Source: Deroplatys truncata
Taxonomy: Eukaryota; Arthropoda; Insecta; Mantodea; Mantidae
DNA length: 64,000 nucleotides
Direction of reading: 5' to 3'
Assembly (NCBI GenBank): GCA_030765065.1
Contig: CM060988.1
Span: forward strand, 177,423,065-177,487,064
Shown: in pieces, positions 43,162 through 54,157 of the stretch
Position numbering within the stretch: the stretch's first letter is position 1
Layout: each line of letters begins with the position of its first letter
Notes under the pieces: generated by a model
Database searches by the model: none
Seen by the model: the letters and a program-made list of their open reading frames with translations, nothing else
What the model was told of the DNA's origin: nothing
Translations under genes and position numbers: made by a program

Positions 43162-44374
43162 CAGTACGTGATCAAAAGTATCCGGACACCTGGCTGAAAA
43201 TGACGTACAAGTTCATGGCGTCCTCCATCGGTAATGCTGGAAGTCAATATGGTGTTGGCCCACCCTTAGCCTTGATGACAGCGTTCACTCTAGCAAGTAT
43301 ACTTTCAATCAGGTGCTGGAAGGTTTCTTGGGGAATAGCAGCCCATTCTTCACGGAGTGCGGTGCTGAGCAGAGGTATCGATGTAGGTCGGTGAGGCCTG
43401 GCACGAAGTCGGTGTTCAAAAGGATTCAAGTCAGGACTCTGTGCAGGTCAGTCCATTACAAGGATGTTATTGTCGTGTAACCACTCCGCCACAGCCCGTG
43501 CAGTATGAACAGGTGCTCGATCGTGTTGAAAGATGCAATCATCATCCCCGAATTGCTCTTCAACAGTGGGAAGCAAGAAGGTGCTTAAAATATTATTGTA
43601 GGTCTGCACTGTGATCGTGCCACGCAAAACAACAAGGGGTGCAAGCCCCCTGCAGGAAAAATACGACCACACCATAACACCACCACCTCCGAATTTCACT
43701 GTTGGTACTACACGCGCTGGCAGATGACGTTCACCGGGCATTCGCCATACCCACACCCTGTCATCGGATCGCCACATTGTGTACCGTGATTCGTCACTCC
43801 ACACAACGTTTTGCCACTGTTCAACCGTGTAATGTTGACGATCCTTACACCAAGCGAGGCGTCGTTTGGCATTTTTCTGCGTGATGTGTGGCTTATGAGC
43901 AGCCGCTCGACCATGGATTCCAAGGGTTCTCACCTCACGCTTAACCGTCATAGTACTTGGAGTGGATCCTGATGCAGTTTGGAATTGCTGTGTGATGGTC
44001 TGGATATATGTTTGCCTATTACTCTTTACGACCCTCTTCAAATGTCGGCGGTCTCTGTCAGTCAACAGACCAGGTGGGCCTGTACGCTTTTGTGCTGACG
44101 TGTCCCTTCACGTTTCCACTTCACTATCACATCAGAATCAGTGGACCTAGGGATGTTTAGGAGTGTGTACAGACTTCTGACACAAGTGACACCCAATCAC
44201 CTGACCACGTCGACGTCCGTGAGTTCCACGGAGCATTCCATTCTGCTGTTTGACGATGTGTAATGACTACTGAGGTCGCGGATAATGAGTACCAGGCAGT
44301 AGGTGGCAGCACAATGCACCTAAGATGAAAAACGTACGTTTGTGGGGTGTCCGGATACTTTTGATCACATAGGG
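43162..44374 (-). mobile_element. Tc1-type element, copy 1 (1.21 kb)
   Basis: Inverted ends ACGTGATCAAAAGTATCCGG on the left and the complement of CCGGATACTTTTGATCACAT on the right, with TA at 43160-43161 and 44375-44376. It lies inside the old repeat that resumes at 44377. It is the same family as 56204-57430. Confidence 0.93.
43244..44330 (-). pseudogene. Tc1 transposase (DD34E) pseudogene
   Basis: The main frame (44065-43448) covers the second helix-turn-helix (RRHLKRVVKSNRQTYIQTIT), the first catalytic aspartate at residue 91 (VWSDES), the glycine-rich [10 protein letters not shown] and the second aspartate at residue 182 (FQHDRAPVHTA). A TGA replaces a tryptophan codon right after LVMD; beyond it PAQSPDLNPFE brings the catalytic glutamate with exactly 34 residues between D and E. 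Six or seven residues after that glutamate are deleted relative to copy 2. The first helix-turn-helix (44230-44070) is in other frames. Dead, but the catalytic triad is readable. Confidence 0.9.
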
Positions 44375-44376
44375 TA

Positions 44377-44641
44377 TTTAATTTACAGAATCGGCTCACG
44401 TGCATATTCAAGTATTGAACTTACCTCTAAACTGCGTTCCCAATTCTTTTATACCTATCGTGTTCGCTCCTTCGGCTAATACTAATGAATTTCACTAACC
44501 TGACTTCCTAATTACCTTCATTTTTCTGGACAACATTTTAACTCAAACTTGTTCACATTATACATGGATTTAATACATGGAAATTAGATGTGCAACTATT
44601 TCTCTATCTTAATGTTATTTCTTTATTTAATTACCTATACA
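44377..44641. repeat. Old repeat block, continuation
   Basis: GTTCGCTCCTTCGGCTAATA and CTAACCTGACTTCCTAATTA follow the same order as 18549-18735. Confidence 0.55.
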
Positions 44642-44943
44642 GGATGGACCATTTAGTTAAGATTGTACAATATCTCCAAAACTAAGCGTTGTAAAAAGAA
44701 ATGTCTTGAATAAAAGTAGCTTGATATTAAGGGGGAAAGTAAATGCCATTAGTCGTGTTTTATTCGGAGGACGTTGTGATGGTCATTTTAGGGTCGAATT
44801 AAATTTTTGAATTTTTTGATGTTGTTATCTCACTCCTCAAAAAAACAACAACAAACAAACAATAAACCAAACTAAACAACATTTGTATAAAGCACTTTGC
44901 AATTGTTGTTACACCAACGTAAATAACAACGAAAATTCTGAAC
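44642..44943 (+). mobile_element. MITE-2 copy (GGACCAT ends), left part
   Basis: It starts CAGGATGGACCATTTAGTTA, then AATATCTCCAAAACTAAGCG, AAATGCCATTAGTCGTGTTT and GATGGTCATTTTAGGGTC, the same order as 59552-59712 and, reversed, 47053-47265. It ends where the LINE tail begins. Confidence 0.65.
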
Positions 44944-45059
44944 GGCTGTGTAGAAAGAGCGCAATGTATGGTTGCCTTAAGAATTATATCTGGTTCAGCG
45001 TTTGATACCCACTGTCGACTTATATTTAAATATTTTAAAATCCTGACAGTGATTAATGA

Positions 45060-45092
<33 letters not shown>

Positions 45093-45515
45093 CAACTGTT
45101 TAGTAATTATTAAGACTAACTTGAATAATCATGTATTACATCAGCAACATCAACATTATACCAGAAATAATCATTTTATTGTCACATACAAAGTAAGGTT
45201 GACTAAATCCAAGAAATGGTGTACTAACATCGGCATCAATATGTTTAACAAATTAACAAGAGCTGCCCATTCAGCTGGCCTAGATAGATTTAAAATTGCT
45301 TTAAAAGTAAGGCTTGCTACTAACCCATTTTATAGCTTATTGACTTTTTTTCAAGCCAATATTGACATTGCATTTTGAAGTGTTCTTTTTATATTTTTAG
45401 TGTCTGTTTTATTGATTCATTTTATCCCTTTTATTGTACGATTGACTTATGTTAATAACTGCTCATGATGCAGTTCCACAACATAAATAAATATTGAGTA
45501 ATTGAGTAATTGATC
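44944..45515 (+). mobile_element. LINE 3' end (CR1/Jockey-like group)
   Basis: From about 44968 a frame reads VALRIISGSAFDTHCRLIFK then YFKILTVINEYI, a (TA)n run, CLVIIKTNLNNHVLHQQHQH, TRNNHFIVTYKVRLTKSKKW and MFNKLTRAAHSAGLDRFKIA, ending at a stop at 45376. This is the typical C-terminal ending of CR1/Jockey-type reverse transcriptase ORFs. The 3' end is ATAAATATTGAGTAATTGAG followed by TAATTGATC, a short tandem TTGAGTAA tail instead of poly(A). It is 5' truncated, as usual for LINE copies. The TA run inside the frame (45060-45092) has disrupted it. Confidence 0.75.
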
Positions 45516-45571
45516 ATTCATGGATGGTCATTTGAGGGTCAAGTCACGTATCATAATTGGGAACCAATATT
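45516..45571. other. Short unassigned stretch
   Basis: Contains GATGGTCATTTGAGGGTCAA, possibly a small MITE-2 piece. Confidence 0.3.
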
Positions 45572-46193
45572 GTTTATTACTTTTTCTACTACGTATAGTA
45601 AGTAGGGGAAGTATTGCATTCCACCCAAAAATTCAATACCGAGATTTTACCGGAAATACATGTTTTGAGACCTCCTGAATCCAAAAAAAGCATTTTTGGA
45701 AACATGTCCATGTGTGTGTCTGTGTCTGTGAACAGCATAACTCAAAAACGAACAGTCGGATAAACACCAAACTTGGTATTTAGGTTCAGTATCTTCCAGA
45801 GATGCAACACGAAGGTTTTCAAGAAAATCCCCCCACCCCAGACTACCCTTTACATAGAACATTTTTCAAAAATTTTAATTTCCTCAAAAATGGCTCTAAC
45901 GATTTTGATGAAAATATCATACGTTTAAGATAATGTCATGAGAAATGAAATGTATATCTCGAATTTTCTGGGAATGTTTCCAAAAGTATTCTTCATTGTG
46001 AACGACTTTTGCATAACTGGTAAACCATAAGAGATAGACAAAATTTTACTACACAAAAAATGTAGATCGCGTTAAAATACACAATTTATGTCATATACAT
46101 TTCTTTTGCTGAGTGAACCGTTTTCGAGATATTGCTTGTTATTTCCTTTAATTTTCCAATACTTATACTTTTTCTCAAATTCGTTATTCATTT
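45572..46193 (+). mobile_element. H family copy, subfamily A, cut by the next copy
   Basis: Hairpin end at 45582-45618 (TTTTTCTACTACGTATAGTA), short GT run at 45710-45728, core intact. It stops at TTCGTTATTCATTTTT, exactly where a second copy begins; the distal 240 bases are missing. Confidence 0.85.
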
Positions 46194-47052
46194 TTACTTT
46201 CTCTACTACGTATAGTAAGTAGGGGAAGTATTGTATTCCACCCAAAATTTCGATACCGAGATCTCACCGGAAATACACGTTTTGAGACTCACTAAATCCA
46301 AAAAAAGCATTTTTGGAAACATGTCCGTGTGTGTGTGTCTGTCTGTGTGTCTGTGAACAGCATTAACTCAAAAACGAAGAGTCGGATAAACACCAAACTT
46401 GGTATTTAGGTTCAGTATCTTTCAGAAATGCGACACGAAGGTTTTCAAGAAAATTCCCCCACCCCAGACTACCCTTTACATGGAACATTTTTCGAAAATT
46501 TTAATTTTCTCAAAAACGGCTCTAACGATTTTGATTAAAATATCATATGTTTAAGATATTGTCATGACAAATAAAATGTATATCTCGAATTTTCTGGGAA
46601 TGTCTCCAAAAGTATTCTTTATTATGTAGGACTTTTTCATAACTGGTAAACCATAAGAGATAGATAAAATTTTACTACACGAAAAATGTAGATCGCGTTA
46701 AAATACACAATTTGTCATATACATTTCTTTTGTTGAGTGAACCGTTTGCGAGATATTGCTTGTTATTCCCTTAAATTTTCCAATACTTATACTTTTTCTC
46801 AAATTCGTTATTCATTTTTTTATGTCCTGAACATGCAAAGAGAATGGAATGCGCCACATAGCAACCAGCGTTAAAATATTTGACTATCGCTTAAAACCTA
46901 CCATATTCCCCTTGAATCTACAAGAAAATTATCAATAAGATTGACATCTTGATATCTCCATTAACATGAAGCATATGGAGAATAGGCGTTTGTAAAAATA
47001 GATTGTACAAGAGTAGAGAAAGTTATGTGAGTGTAACACATCAGACTTTTTT
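46194..47052 (+). mobile_element. H family copy, subfamily A, complete
   Basis: A good reference copy (859 bp) with hairpin, GT run, core and distal end GAGTGTAACACATCAGACTT. It lies head-to-tail behind the preceding copy. Confidence 0.9.
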
Positions 47053-47265
47053 CCCTTATTCCTCATCACAAAATAAGCAACTTTATATAAACTATTTTCT
47101 AATGAGAAAGTAACACACAATTAAATTGACCCTAAAATGACCACCATAACGTTCTCTAAACAAAATACGAGCAATGGCATTTACTTTCTCCCATAATATG
47201 AAGCAACTTTTATTTAAGACTTTTCTTTCTAGAACTTTCTCAGCATAATTGGACCATCCTGTATA
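47053..47265 (-). mobile_element. MITE-2 copy, partial
   Basis: On the minus strand: CAGGATGGTCCAATTATGCT, AAATAAAAGTTGCTTCATAT, AATGCCATTGCTCGTATTTT, GGTGGTCATTTTAGGGTCAA. It is cut on the left by the H copy. It differs by perhaps a fifth from the copies at 44.6 and 59.6 kb. Confidence 0.65.
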
Positions 47266-47384
47266 TCCTGGTCAATAATTACGGTATAAAACCTTAGATT
47301 TCTTAGCGTGGGATTGATGATGATGGTGATGATAATGAAAATTTGAATGGCCTCATTTAAATGCTTGCAAGAAAATACACCCAC

Positions 47385-47970
47385 CCTATCTTTATGTGGA
47401 ATATTTTTCGAACTGTTTTTATTTTCACAACAATGTCTAAGGATTTTGATTAAACATTACCAGGTATTAAAGATATTTATATTAAAATAAAATGTATATC
47501 TTGGATTTTCTGGGAATGGCCTGAGAGGAGCTTCTCATTCGGAAGGAATTTTTTTTAAGTGGCAAGCGCTACGCGATAGACGAAAGTGCATCATGAAAAA
47601 GTGGAACTGTTTAAAACACATAAGTTGTTCAAATAACTTTTTTGTACCATCAACCATTTCCGAAATATCCGTTTTTAAGGGTTTGAATGGTCCGAGACTT
47701 TGTCATTATTTTAATGTTTTGTCGATTTTCAGTTGTTTCTCGCGATGTCATGGAAACAGTATGGAATTTTAAGGCCAGCATATAGCGTCCAGTTGTTAAA
47801 CATTTGACTATCGCTGTTCCCTTTGTATCTATAACGAAATGTGTAATGTAGCCATTTCCAGAAAAGTTTATCTGGATTAAAGTGAAGTAGATAGGAAAAT
47901 AAACCTTCGTAAGAATCATTTGTATCCCCACTAATAAGCGATAAACGGCAGAGGTCATGTGTGTTGACAG
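47385..47970 (+). mobile_element. H family copy, subfamily B, distal two thirds
   Basis: From GCTTGCAAGAAAATACACCC to ATAAACGGCAGAGGTCATGT. The hairpin and microsatellite are absent. Confidence 0.75.
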
Positions 47971-48289
47971 TTTCTAGTGGACACGCCACGAGTTAAAATC
48001 AACAGGTTAGACATTAGCGTGAGATAAGGTAGGGACATAATGCAACGATAAAATCTCCTTTGTCACATGTGGCTACCAATGAGGCATAAACAGGAATCAC
48101 ACTAGCTATGGTCAGGAAATGACACTGGTTAGTTTCGGCATGGAGTCCATTAGCTGATAGCGTCGTTGAGCTGAGTGGCCGCTTGTAACCTCACTGCACA
48201 AACACCCCAATAAGACAACATCAATCATTGTTAATATGCATTACCTTCTCTGCGTTTACATAAGACACTGTTGTAATCTACTTAAACTT
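47971..48289. other. Unassigned stretch
   Basis: Nothing recognised. Confidence 0.4.
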
Positions 48290-48375
48290 GTGTTGAATTC
48301 ACATGACTTTCTCTACTCACTCTTCCAAAAGCTATTCTTATAAAAGGTTTTCATTCTATCTAGTTAATCTAGATC
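48290..48375 (-). mobile_element. H family, distal-end fragment
   Basis: TTCACATGACTTTCTCTACT followed by about 60 bases of decayed subfamily B sequence. Confidence 0.55.
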
Positions 48376-49445
48376 AGCCATCGTCAAGTACCGAGCAGAC
48401 CGGTTGGTAGCTTACCTGCACAGTACATAAGCGTGAAGGAGGAGCAGAGGGGAAAATGTTGACGTCACTCATACTCTCCCTTAGCGCAGCGGCAGGTAAT
48501 TTTCATTTACCATGCAGGACAGTACATACGTCAAAGCATAGATCAACAGCACCAACTAGTTTCAACCCTGCTTGGGAGGAAATATGGTTTTTTAGACAGC
48601 ATGACCTAAAAGTATAACTTCTAAAACAGAGCACACGAGCTAAAAGCTTTAATTTATCGCACTAGTGCGATAATCATTGTGACCAACTTTGATTTAAAGT
48701 CCAATCACATGGTAATTACCCTTTGTATCTGCACATGTTTAATTTCTCATGACCCTCGCATTATTTGTTCACAATACAAATCGTCATACTTTAATTTATC
48801 GCAATTCGTTGTAGAGATAAGCTATACGTTATATTGGCAGCCTTCTGCTTTCTTTAACTAAAACGTTATTCTTTTATCTACTATAGCCTGCAAAGATTAA
48901 ATGGCGAAATTATGAATTTAGAAGAAACTGAAATGGAATTGAAATTGCAGAATCAGCAAAAAAGAATAACACTAGAAGTACCTGCACAAAAAATCCAGAA
49001 AGCAATGTAATACAGCATTTAATCACTGGTGTAAGGCAAAACATGTTGAAAATAATTTCACTGAAAATGACTGCCAGCAAATCAACAAAACATCTGACAT
49101 CTCGTTTTTTTAACGCAATTTCTCTTGTTTCAAGAACGACGTTCTAAACGTGAACTCTGTCAGTTTTAGGAATCAATATAATATTAATTGATATTTTATA
49201 AATTCGAGCGCCGTCTAAAGAAATAGTATATGATACATGTGTTAATGTGGTTTTGCTCCTTGTAACAATCTAATATTATTACAACACAATATAATGGTGA
49301 AAAGGTTTTTGGAATAAGATGTTAAATCACAAAACAGTTTAATCTACCGCGCCATTATTAGTTTTGTCATGCAAACCAGTATGAAAATTATCAAGGGAAA
49401 GAAGAGCATCTTTATTTGAACGTGGTTCAAACATGAAAGGGACTG
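48376..49445. other. Unassigned region
   Basis: Includes a short GC-richer part at 48380-48500; the rest is AT-rich. A 60-codon frame at 48679 has no recognisable domain. Confidence 0.4.
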
Positions 49446-50165
49446 ATTATTTAGAAAATACTGTAATGAAAACTGAACAGTTTTACATGTTATACTTCAA
49501 AGTAGTCCCCAATGGTTCTGCACATCTTTTTCCAGCGTTTTGGCAACTGCTTTATTTCATTTTCCAGAAGTTTCTTGCTTAAGTGCGCACCTATTCGTGA
49601 ACAAATGCGGTCATTGTGTTGTTATCCTCAAACCGTGCTCCCTCCAAGTCACTTTTAAGTCTCCCAAATAAAAAAACCACTTTGGGCTATACCTGGACTG
49701 TAAGGTGAGTGGAGGTCCGACTTTAGCATCCTGATGGTTTTAATACTTTTTCTGTTCCTGTAAGGCTTCGTATCGTCTTGAAGGAAGGAAATCAGATTTC
49801 CTCCTGTTTTCCTCTTGGATCAAAGCTTATTCTTTACTCCTCCCAACAAAATGTTGGAATAATACGCCTATTGTTCCGCACAAGCACGTTAGCACGGTCA
49901 CAATTGAATGGGGTGATTGATGTTTGCAGTCGACGTTTATGCGGCGTGTTCTCCACAACACTCTTTCCTCTCTGAAGGCTTTACCTCATTCGAACACTCG
50001 AGTTCTCGAGGGAAATGCTTCTCCAAAGTGTCTTTGGAGCCTTTGAAGAATTTTCGATGGTTGGACCCCTTTTTCAGTAAGAAATTTGTTAATAGTGCGT
50101 TGTTCCACGCAACCGACACTTTCTGTTCAGTCATCTCTCTTGTAGAGCTTAGACAAGACTGAATT
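49446..50165 (-). pseudogene. Old mariner-type transposase remnant
   Basis: On the minus strand, across several frames: GVQPSKILQRLQRHFGEAFP then SRTRVFEWGKAFREE (the helix-turn-helix part, near 50095-49995), later LTLQSRYSPKWFFIWET, which recalls the H-x-P-Y-S-P-D-L ... F-x-L-F-G-x-L-K region, and near the end KQLPKRWKKMCRTIGDYFEV (49560-49500), a common mariner C-terminus. Many stops; clearly older than the other mariners here. Terminal repeats not recognised. Confidence 0.65.
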
Positions 50166-50696
50166 CACGTTCAAAACTGCCTAAGTGGGAGGGGAGGAAA
50201 GCAATTTCCCTCTTCTGAGATCAGTAATGTGCTGGGTGGGGTTTTAAGCTCATAAAAACACAGTCCCCTCACATTTGAACCAGTGTAATTTACTGCTATT
50301 CCTGAATTGGTTTACGCTGGTCAGACTCACAACTTGTTTATTTTGCATTTGAACATACGAATTATCATGTTTTTATTACATAATTTATTATTCTTGTTTG
50401 TATAAACCCTCTTATGATGCAATGCTTAACACTGCAATCACTTTGTATAGAAAAGTTACTCCCGTGTTGTTACAGGAAACGCCACTGGGTTTACAAACCG
50501 GCCTACTGCTCAGCTTTCTTGTGGCAGACGCTAACGGAGCGGAGCAGGCAAGCCGGCTGCCTAGATGCACGTATTGATGATGCCTGGTCTAGATAAACTT
50601 TCAATAACATTTCGTTACCGAGCGAGAATGTGCGCTCTTTCTTAGCCTTGGCCGTAATAATGATATCCTTCCCTGTTTATAATCCATATTTTAGTT
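50166..50696. other. Unassigned stretch
   Basis: Nothing recognised. A short GC-richer part lies at 50470-50590. Confidence 0.4.
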
Positions 50697-51078
50697 TATT
50701 CATTTCTCTACCACTTGCCTGTAGGCCGAAAAACTTTATGTCAATATTTCAATGAAAATGAAAGCTTTGAGTCTCCTGAAGGTAAAAAGAATTTTTAGGG
50801 AATGGCATAACTAAGAAACGAAGTGTTGGATGCAAACTGAACTTGGTATTTAAGTTAGGTAAATACAAACATTTTTCCAGAAAGTTCCTCCACTTCAAAC
50901 TACCTTTAAATGGATAACTCATAGAATTTTTTTGTTTTCCATAAAACTATTTTGATTAAAATGCTATATATTTAATATATTTACTTGACAAATAAAATAG
51001 TTACCTTTAATTTTCTAGAAATAATCTGTGAAGTCTCTTCATTCGGAAATAGTTTTATAACTGCTAAACCATAGGTAA
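50697..51078 (+). mobile_element. H family copy, subfamily B, old and shortened
   Basis: It keeps CATTTCTCTACCACTTGCCT at the hairpin side, AACTTGGTATTTAAGTTAGG and TTTAACTTTCTAG-like core. The GT run is gone, and it stops after AACTGCTAAACCATAGGTAA. Confidence 0.68.
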
Positions 51079-51638
51079 GAAATCTGATGTGATACTATCA
51101 CAAAACTTTCTCTACCCTTTATCTTTATTAGTGGAAATACCAACTATTCTTATTAAAGGTTATTTTCCTATCTACTACATTTTACTCCAAATAAACCTTT
51201 GCAGAAATAGTTACATCACAATTTCGTTATAGATACAAAGGGAACAGCGATAGTCAAATGTTGGCCTTAAAATACCAAACTCTTTCCATGATGTTGTGAG
51301 AAACAACTGAAAGTCTACAGGATTTTAAAATAATTATCAAGTATTGAACAATTCAAGCCATTAATAACGGATATCTCGGACATGCTGGTGCCACAAATGA
51401 GGTTATTTGAAATAATTTGTGCGTATTAAAGAGATCTACATTTTTTGTATAGTACGTTTCGGAATATTGCTTAACGTTTACCAATTATACAAGATTATAC
51501 AAAGTTCTTCCGAATGAAGAGGGCTTCATAGGCTATCCCCCAGAAAATTAAACATATAATTTTATTTGCCATGTAAATATATTTAATATGATTATGGTAC
51601 TTTAATAAAAATCAATAGTCATTTTTTAAAAAAAAATC
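51079..51638 (-). mobile_element. H family copy (subfamily B), distal part, outer element of a nest
   Basis: From AATCTGATGTGATACTATCA to AATCAATAGTCATTTTTTAA. The A-type copy that follows is inserted in an A-rich site; this copy goes on at 52519. Confidence 0.8.
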
Positions 51639-52331
51639 TGATGTGTTACACTCACATGACTTTCTCTACTCTTGTACAATCTATTTTTACAAACGCCTAT
51701 TCTCCATATGCTTCATATTAATCGAGATATCGAGATGTCAATCTTATTGCTAATTTTCTTGTAGATGCAAGGGGAATATGGTAGGTTTTAAGCGATAGTC
51801 AAATATTTTAACGCTGGTTGCTATGCGGCGTATTCCATTCTCTTTGCAAGTCCAGGACATAAAAAAATGAATAACGTATTTGAGAAAAAGTATAAGTATT
51901 GGAAAATTTAAGGAAATAACAAGCAATATCTCGAAAACGGTTCACTCAACAAAAGAAATGTATATGACATAAGTTGTGTATTTTAACGCGATCTACATTT
52001 TGTGTGTAGTAACATTTTGTCTCTCTCTTATGGTTTACCAGTTATGCAAAAGTCGTTCACAATGAAGAATACTTTTGGAGACATTCCCAGAAAATTCGAG
52101 ATATACATTTCATTTCTCATGACATTATCTGAAACATATGATATTTTCATCAAAATCGTTAGAGCCATTTTTGAGAAAATTAAAATTTTCGAAAAATCCT
52201 CCATGTAAAGGGTAGTCTGGGGTGGGAGGATTTTCTTGAAAACCTTTGTGTCGCATCTCTGGAAGATACTGAACCTAAATACCAAGTTTGGTGCATATCC
52301 GACTGTTCGTTTTTGAGTTATGCTGTTCACA

Positions 52332-52380
<49 letters not shown>

Positions 52381-52518
52381 ACACACGGACATGTTTCCAA
52401 AAATGCTTTTTTTGGATTCAGGAGGTCTCAAAACATGTATTTCCGGTGAAATCTCGGTATGGAATTTTTGGGTGGAATGCAATACTTCCCCTGCTTACTA
52501 TACGTAGTAGAGAAAGTA
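51639..52518 (-). mobile_element. H family copy, subfamily A, complete and nested
   Basis: 880 bp, from AAATCTGATGTGTTACACTC to TACGTAGTAGAGAAAGTAA, with a long CA run (52333-52375). Clean ends inside the B copy. Confidence 0.9.
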
Positions 52519-52688
52519 AAAACATTGTCGAAAAATGTTCCAAGTAAAGGGTAGTATGGGGTGGGGAACTTTCGAGAAAATCTGTGTGTCGCATCTTTGG
52601 TATATATCCGCCTTTTCGTTTTTGAATTATGCTATTCAAAGACACACAGACACATTTACACACACATACACATGGACATTTTTCTAAA
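52519..52688 (-). mobile_element. H family copy (subfamily B), continues from 51638
   Basis: ACATTGTCGAAAAATGTTCC through GGGGAACTTTCGAGAAAATC to TTCTAAAAATGCCTTTT, where a further A-type copy begins in the opposite orientation. Confidence 0.78.
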
Positions 52689-53552
52689 AATGCCTTTTTA
52701 CTTTCTCTACTACGTATAGTAAGTAGGGGAAGTATTGCATTCCACCCAAAAATTCGATACAGAGATTTCACCGGAAATACATGTTTTGAGACTCCCTGAA
52801 TCCAAAAAAAGCATTTTTGGAAACATGTCCGTGTGTGTGTCTGTGTGTGTGTCTGTGAACAACATAACTCAGAAACGAACAGTCGGATAAACACCAAACT
52901 TGGTATTTAGGTTCAGTATCTTCCAGAGATGCGACACGAAGGTTTTCAAGAAAATCCCCCCACCCCAGACTACCCTTTATATGGAACATTTTTCGAAAAT
53001 TTTAATTTTCTCAAAAATGGCTCTAACGATTTTCATTAAAATATCATATGTTTAAGGTATTTTTATGACAAATGAAATGTATATCTGGAATTTTCTGGGA
53101 ATGTCTCCAAAAGTATTCTTCATTGTGAACGACTTTTGCATAACTGGTAAACCATAAGAGATAGACAAAATTTTACTACACAAAAAATGTAGATCGCGTT
53201 AAAATACACAACTTATGTCATATACATTTCTTTTGTTGAGTGAACCGTTTTCGAGATATTGCTTGTTATTTCCTTAAATTTTACATTACTTATACTTTTT
53301 CTCAAATTCGTTATTCATTTTTTTTATGTCCTGGACATGCAAAGAGAATGGAATGCGCCACATAGCAACCAGCGTTAAAATATTTGACTATCGCTTAAAA
53401 GCTAGCATATTCCCCTTGCATCTACAAGAAAATTATCAATAAGATTGACATCTCGATATCTCGATTAACATGAAGCATATGGAGAATAAGCGTTTGTAAA
53501 ATTAGATTGTACAAAAGTAGAGAAAGTCATGTGAGTGTAACACATCAGATTT
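52689..53552 (+). mobile_element. H family copy, subfamily A, complete
   Basis: 864 bp with a perfect hairpin end (TTACTTTCTCTACTACGTAT), GT run at 52830-52856, core, and distal end GAGTGTAACACATCAGATTT. Together with 51639-52518 it splits one old B copy. Confidence 0.92.
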
Positions 53553-54157
53553 TTGTTCTTAGGTACCTAAAGGGTTATAAATTCAATAAAGACAAACGTA
53601 TGAAGAATTTATTGTGGAATGATACCTCGCAAGAACCTTATACTGTTCTTCTTCCCACCACTACCAAAAGAAAACCGTTGTGTACCTACCTCTAGAGATT
53701 TTTAGCGTCAGTAGTTCATCGAGCAGAAAATACGAGAAGCACAGTAAATGAATAAGTAAGTATATGTTGGTTCTTTAAACCAGCTTGCCCTTTGAGTGTA
53801 CCCGTCCCTAGCGGACCTGACCGTGTGACTTTGTATTTAATTTTTTTGTTCTCTCTTCCTTTATCTCCCGGGAGGAAGACCTCTTCTCCTAATTGTTGGG
53901 AACTTGTATGACACAACTTACTCAGGTGCTGTACCTAGCCTCTGCCAAGCTTCTGGTGTGTTGTTCTTTAATATTTAAGGACTCCGTTACCTCTTCCACT
54001 TGTCAATAGTAGGGAGAAGAAGTATTAGATTTTACTATACTTTATGTAGACGTATTCTCACCACCTTCTCTACTCACTTTTATACACACTGACACAGAAT
54101 TTAAATACCAACTTTACATTTTTTACTTATGCTGTTCAGAGACACAAACCTTTTCCT
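53553..54157. other. Unassigned stretch
   Basis: A 62-codon frame at 53507-53695 and a 66-codon minus-strand frame at 53716-53916 show no recognisable domain. Confidence 0.4.

Noticed and set aside
48380-48520. hAT-like end (CAGCCATCGTCAAG) or CpG promoter
   Set aside because: No inverted partner, no 8-bp duplication and no adjacent gene were found.
49778-50162. Host protein in the plus-strand frames here
   Set aside because: The minus strand carries a decayed mariner transposase in the same place, so the plus frames are shadows.
52418-52897. 159-codon minus-strand frame as a protein
   Set aside because: It runs across parts of three H copies and their CA/GT runs, and is made of repeat sequence.
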